Below, piece after piece: positions 60,929 through 64,000 of a DNA stretch of 64,000 bases. The position numbers and the translations under genes were made by a program. Origin of the DNA: Mycobacterium asiaticum DSM 44297 (GTDB lineage: Bacteria > Actinomycetota > Actinomycetes > Mycobacteriales > Mycobacteriaceae); assembly GCF_000613245.1 (NCBI RefSeq), contig NZ_HG964937.1, forward strand, positions 781,421 to 845,420, written 5' to 3'. Position 1 is the stretch's first letter. Every line of letters begins with the position of its first letter. The notes beneath the pieces were generated by a model. That model ran no database searches. It saw nothing but the letters and a program-made list of their open reading frames with translations, and was not told the origin of the DNA.

Positions 60929-61725
60929 CGCAGGCCGCCGAGTTCGATCCGGATCTCTTCGGCGTAGTGCTTGGCCAGGTGCCGCCGGTGATCGGGTGTG
61001 CCATTGGCGTCGGCGAACCAGATCTCGCTCGGTAGCGCGGCAATGCTCTCTTGCACCGTGTCGGCGCCGGGCGGCATGCCGAACCGCAGCACCACCGGGC
61101 GCGTGGTTGCGGCGGTAATGGTCAGTGCCAGATCGGCACCCGTTGTCGTGCCGACCATGAAGATGGTGGAGCGCCCGAGCTTGGTCAGCGTGAAGCGCCG
61201 GTGGGTGTAGCGGCGGTGCAAGGCATCGGCAGGAATGTGGATGCTGCGCAGGATTTCCCCGGGGGCCAGCACGCTCTGGTGGTTGCCGACAACGAAATCC
61301 TCAGCGGCAATGGTGCGTTCGGTTCCGTCGGCGGCCCACAGCCGATAGGTTGCGTCGAGCGCCACCGTCAGGGTGATCATCGGTCCGGCGGGCAGCGCCA
61401 TGCAGATGTTGCCGCCCACCGTCGCGGCGTTCCACACCTTGAACGACGCCAGGAACGCCTCGCAGCTGGTACGCAGGACTGGCCCGGCCTGCCAGTCCGG
61501 TGGCGGTACGAACTCGTGCAGTTCCCTGACGGTGCAGGTGGCGCCGATCTCAAGACCGTTGGCGTCGGTCACCAGGCTGGGCCAGCCGAGTCCGGTCAGG
61601 TCAACCAACCGCAGGACGGACGGTTGCGGCTCAGAGAACAGCCACGTCCCCCCGGCTAGCCACGCGTCACCGGCGCGCCAGGTCGCGCCCGGCCGATCGG
61701 GAGGGCGGCGGACGACGTCGATCAC
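60925..61725 (-). CDS. xanthine dehydrogenase family FAD-binding subunit
   Basis: FAD-binding subunit of 266 residues: GDAWLAGGTWLFSE near the N-terminus, the FAD segment VWNAATVGGNICMALPAGPM, and LAPGEILRSIHIP. It carries electrons from the 2Fe-2S clusters of the fused partner to NAD or another acceptor. GTG at 61725. Its stop overlaps the next gene (ATGA). The operon continues into the fused subunit, the multicopper oxidase and the MobA-like gene. No upstream gene is close, so its promoter should lie in 61726-61826, where I see no clear boxes. Confidence 0.92.
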   Translation of the reverse strand: MIDVVRRPPDRPGATWRAGDAWLAGGTWLFSEPQPSVLRLVDLTGLGWPSLVTDANGLEIGATCTVRELHEFVPPPDWQAGPVLRTSCEAFLASFKVWNAATVGGNICMALPAGPMITLTVALDATYRLWAADGTERTIAAEDFVVGNHQSVLAPGEILRSIHIPADALHRRYTHRRFTLTKLGRSTIFMVGTTTGADLALTITAATTRPVVLRFGMPPGADTVQESIAALPSEIWFADANGTPDHRRHLAKHYAEEIRIELGGLR

Positions 61726-61826
61726 CGAGTTGAGATCCGTGTGATCCTCCCAGGACTAGCGGCCAGAGCTGACCAACTCTAGATTGTCCCGGGCGGCAGT
61801 TGGGTCACTTTTGCCGGCTTGGACGG

Positions 61827-63779
61827 CTACTCGTCGTCCTTCGCCAGCCGCGGAATCAATCCACCCGCCAACACATCCTTGACCTGTCGCGGCGAAAGCC
61901 GATGCCGCACAGTAAAAGACGAGTCCTTGGTGACGTTCTCGACCTGCAGCGTGTCCGAATCTGCCAGGCCGTCCAGGTTCTGGATGCGGAGCTTGTCGTC
62001 CTGATCGACCGAGTCGTAGTCATCGGGGTCCTCGAACTCGACCGCCAAGATCCCGTAGTTGGCCAAGTTTTGCCAGTGGATCCGTGCGAACGACTTGGCG
62101 ATGACAACGCGCAGCCCGAGGTAGCGCGGCGCGATCGCGGCGTGCTCGCGTGAGGAGCCCTGGCCGTAGTTCTCGCCGGCCACGATGATGTGCCCGCTCT
62201 CCTCGGCCTCCTGCGCCCGCTCGGGATAGGAGTCGTCGACCCGGGTGAAGCTGAACATCGCCAGCTTCGGGATGTTGGACCGGAACGGCAGCGCGTTCAC
62301 GCCGGCGGGCGAGATCTCGTCGGTGGAGATGTTGTCGCCGACCTTGAGCAGCACCGGCGCCTCCAACTCCTCGGGCAGCGGCGACAATTCCGGCAGGCTG
62401 GAGATGTTGGGGCCCTTCACCGGCTCCACCTGCTGCGCTTCCTCGGGGTCCAGCGGTGGCACCAGCATCGCGGTGTTGACCGAATTGCACTCGGGCAGGT
62501 CAAGTTTCGGGTACTCCATGCCGACCTCGCGGGCCCAGTCCCGCGGATCGGTGATCACGCCGGTCAGCGCCGACGCCGCGGCGGTCTCCGGCGAACACAA
62601 CCACACGGAATCTTCCTTGGTGCCGGATCGGCCCGGGAAGTTACGCGGCATGGTGCGCAGGGAGTTGCGTCCCACCGCCGGGGCTTGACCCATGCCGATG
62701 CAGCCCATGCAGCCGGCCTGGTGGATGCGCGCACCGCCCATCACCAAATCCAGCGTCGCACCCATCTTCGTCAAGTCGGCCAGGATCTCGCGAGATGTCG
62801 GGTTGATGTCGAAGCTGACCTGCGGCGCGGTCTGCCGGTTGGCCACCATCGCCGCCGCGATCGCGAAGTCGCGCAGCCCGGGATTGGCGCTGGACCCGAT
62901 CACCGCTTGCGCGATCTCTTCACCGGCCACTTCCCGCACCGGCACCACGTTGCCCGGCGAGGACGGCTTGGCGATCAGCGGCTCGATCTCCGACAGGTCG
63001 ATCGTGTCCTCGACGTCGTACTCGCACCCCTCGTCAGCCAGCAGCTCGACCCAGTCGTCCTCACGTCCTTCGGCGCGCAGAAACTCGCGCACCGCGTCGT
63101 CGCTGGGGAACACCGTCGTGGTGGCGCCGAGTTCGGCGCCCATATTCGCGATCACGTGCCGGTCCATCGCCGTCAGATTCGCCAGACCGGGACCGTAGTA
63201 CTCGATGATCCGGTTCACTCCACCTTTGACATCGTGGCGGCGCAGCATTTCCAGGATCACGTCTTTGGCGGAGCACCACTCCGGCAATTCGCCTTCCAGG
63301 CGGACGCCCCAGACTTCCGGCATCCGGATGTGCAGCGGACGCCCGGTGATCGCCAGCGCCACCTCGAGCCCACCCACCCCGATCGCCAGCATGCCCAGCG
63401 AACCGGCGGCCGGCGTGTGCGAATCGGATCCCACCATGGTCTTGCCGGGTACACCGAACCGCTGCATGTGCGTCGGGTGCGAGACGCCGTTGCCCGGCTT
63501 GGAGAACCAGAGGCCGAAGCGTTGCGCCGCGGTGCGCAGGTATTCGTGATCCTCGGCGTTCTTCTCGTCGCCCTGCAGCAGGTTGTGGTCGACGTACTGC
63601 ACGCTCACGTCGGTTTTCGCCTGGTCGAGGCCGAGCGCTTCGAGTTCCTGCATCACCAGCGTGCCGGTCGCGTCCTGGGTCAGCGTCTGGTCGATATGGA
63701 TCGCGATCTCTTCCCCGGGTTTCATCTCGCCGGATTCCAGGTGGGAATCGATCAGCTTGTACGTGAGGTTCATGGACAT
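61827..63779 (-). CDS. aconitate hydratase family protein (650-residue type)
   Basis: Aconitase-superfamily hydratase of 650 residues: KIIDSHL-like start, DHNLLQGDEKNAEDHEYL, the cluster region with Cys in IHQAGCMGCIGMGQAP, and the swivel domain after about residue 515 with DNISTDEISPAG and GENYGQGSSREHAAIAPRYLG (catalytic Ser). Length and order match the short, mitochondrial-like aconitase family, not the 900-residue AcnA type, so it may be aconitase or a related hydratase. ATG at 63779; an ATG two codons on is possible. It appears monocistronic. Confidence 0.9.
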   Translation of the reverse strand: MSMNLTYKLIDSHLESGEMKPGEEIAIHIDQTLTQDATGTLVMQELEALGLDQAKTDVSVQYVDHNLLQGDEKNAEDHEYLRTAAQRFGLWFSKPGNGVSHPTHMQRFGVPGKTMVGSDSHTPAAGSLGMLAIGVGGLEVALAITGRPLHIRMPEVWGVRLEGELPEWCSAKDVILEMLRRHDVKGGVNRIIEYYGPGLANLTAMDRHVIANMGAELGATTTVFPSDDAVREFLRAEGREDDWVELLADEGCEYDVEDTIDLSEIEPLIAKPSSPGNVVPVREVAGEEIAQAVIGSSANPGLRDFAIAAAMVANRQTAPQVSFDINPTSREILADLTKMGATLDLVMGGARIHQAGCMGCIGMGQAPAVGRNSLRTMPRNFPGRSGTKEDSVWLCSPETAAASALTGVITDPRDWAREVGMEYPKLDLPECNSVNTAMLVPPLDPEEAQQVEPVKGPNISSLPELSPLPEELEAPVLLKVGDNISTDEISPAGVNALPFRSNIPKLAMFSFTRVDDSYPERAQEAEESGHIIVAGENYGQGSSREHAAIAPRYLGLRVVIAKSFARIHWQNLANYGILAVEFEDPDDYDSVDQDDKLRIQNLDGLADSDTLQVENVTKDSSFTVRHRLSPRQVKDVLAGGLIPRLAKDDE

Positions 63780-63861
63780 CCCTGGCTCCCTCCTGACCGC
63801 GACGGGTACGACACCGTGCGCTGGAGGGGGGATACCCCATCAACTCAAGTCGTAATGCCGC

Positions 63862-63990
63862 CTAACGCGGCAAGACCTCCTCGATCGCGCTGATCACCTC
63901 CGGAGCGTCCGGCTCGGTCCTCGGCCGGAACCGCTTGACCACCTCCCCGTCGGGCGCGACCAGAAACTTACTCGAGTCACTTCGTATAAC
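63862..63990 (-). CDS. glutathione peroxidase family, C-terminal end only
   Basis: The minus-strand frame ends SKFLVAPDGEVVKRF, then EPDAPEVISAIEEVLPR, the normal end of a glutathione/thioredoxin-dependent peroxidase. About 42 residues are visible. Read backwards, similarity fades after SKFLV, and an in-frame TAA (63991-63993) appears before the window edge. Either the gene is broken here or the edge sequence is foreign. The catalytic Cys and Trp regions would lie outside the window. Confidence 0.65.
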   Translation of the reverse strand, partial: VIRSDSSKFLVAPDGEVVKRFRPRTEPDAPEVISAIEEVLPR

Positions 63991-64000
63991 TTACGTATAA
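63971..64000. other. AT-rich repeat-like tail of uncertain origin
   Basis: After ACTCGAGT (a palindrome) comes ACTTCGTATAA, then CTTACG, then TATAA at the window end; the heptamer CGTATAA occurs twice, 11 nt apart. This is unlike the surrounding GC-rich coding sequence and breaks the peroxidase frame. Candidate origins are a recombination half-site of the dif type, a remnant of a sequencing adapter, or a small insertion. Confidence 0.4.

Noticed and set aside
59286..61043. Minus-strand frame of 585 codons overlapping the molybdenum hydroxylase
   Set aside because: It is the out-of-frame reading of a gene with complete motifs in the other frame.
58304..63893. Long plus-strand frames of 412 and 567 codons
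   Set aside because: They lie exactly opposite the xanthine dehydrogenase and aconitase genes, are Arg/Gly/His-rich without motifs, and are GC-bias shadows.
63971..64000. Complete loxP site
   Set aside because: Only about ten bases of one arm match, and the second arm does not follow with the right spacing before the window ends.
1..64000. CRISPR arrays, tRNA, rRNA, IS elements, integrases
   Set aside because: No regular spaced repeats, cloverleaf-like stretches, transposase or integrase frames were seen on reading both strands and the open frames.

Overview
The window looks like chromosomal DNA of a Mycobacterium or Mycolicibacterium species. The supporting signs are high GC, frequent GTG and TTG starts, chains of 4-11 nt gene overlaps, mycofactocin-type dehydrogenases, a dense set of P450, FadD, acyl-CoA dehydrogenase, CaiB and SDR genes, and MPT64-like and DUF389 proteins. 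No rRNA, tRNA, CRISPR array, IS element or integrase was seen. The assignment rests on gene content and style only.

Positions 1-40 kb form a catabolic supercluster of three adjacent blocks, each with its own TetR regulator and its own repeated operator. Block A has GAGAAT-N3-ATTCTC sites at 4278, 17020 and 21049. It covers a minus operon (binding protein, AveC-like membrane protein, SDR, aldehyde dehydrogenase; 4244 to left edge), a seven-gene minus operon 16988 to 8708 (two acyl-CoA dehydrogenases, crotonase, ketosteroid-isomerase-like protein, acyl-CoA ligase, P450, Baeyer-Villiger monooxygenase), and a divergent plus operon (MaoC-type hydratase, acyl-CoA ligase). The TetR at 20231-20935 lies beside the third site. 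Block B has a TTATCGAGT-N3-ACTTGAC box at 4490, 26256 (minus) and 27098. It controls two paralogous P450 units (4716 and 27291) and a CoA-transferase/ferredoxin/alcohol-dehydrogenase operon, and the TetR at 26303-26992 sits between two of the boxes. Block C (32.7-39.8 kb) has TRTAC-N4-GTAYA operators before two P450s, three SDRs, an NTF2-like protein and the TetR at 38451-39095. It also carries two gene remnants: a ferredoxin N-terminus and a flavin monooxygenase C-terminus.

The enzymes suggest a route in which P450s or the BVMO oxygenate an unidentified alicyclic or terpenoid/steroid-like compound. SDR and mycofactocin-type alcohol dehydrogenases with aldehyde dehydrogenases would then make an acid, FadD ligases or CaiB transferases would make the CoA ester, and acyl-CoA dehydrogenase, crotonase and MaoC steps would follow. 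The substrate cannot be read from the sequence.

Positions 40-54 kb are ordinary accessory and housekeeping genes: a TylF-like methyltransferase, hypothetical membrane proteins, a DJ-1/PfpI protein, a UvrA paralogue with a one-base frameshift, a DUF389 protein, secreted proteins, a GH2 exo-glucosaminidase-like enzyme and a nitronate-monooxygenase-like flavoprotein. Positions 54-62 kb hold a minus-strand oxidase group: a MobA-like nucleotidyltransferase, a multicopper oxidase with a C-terminal FG-GAP region, and a fused xanthine-dehydrogenase-type enzyme with its FAD subunit. The window ends with a 650-residue aconitase-type hydratase and the C-terminal end of a glutathione peroxidase whose frame is stopped by an odd AT-rich sequence at the right edge.

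Two single-base frameshifts, in the P450 at 10.74 kb and the UvrA paralogue at 46.25 kb, fall in short homopolymers. They could be sequencing errors or real lesions.
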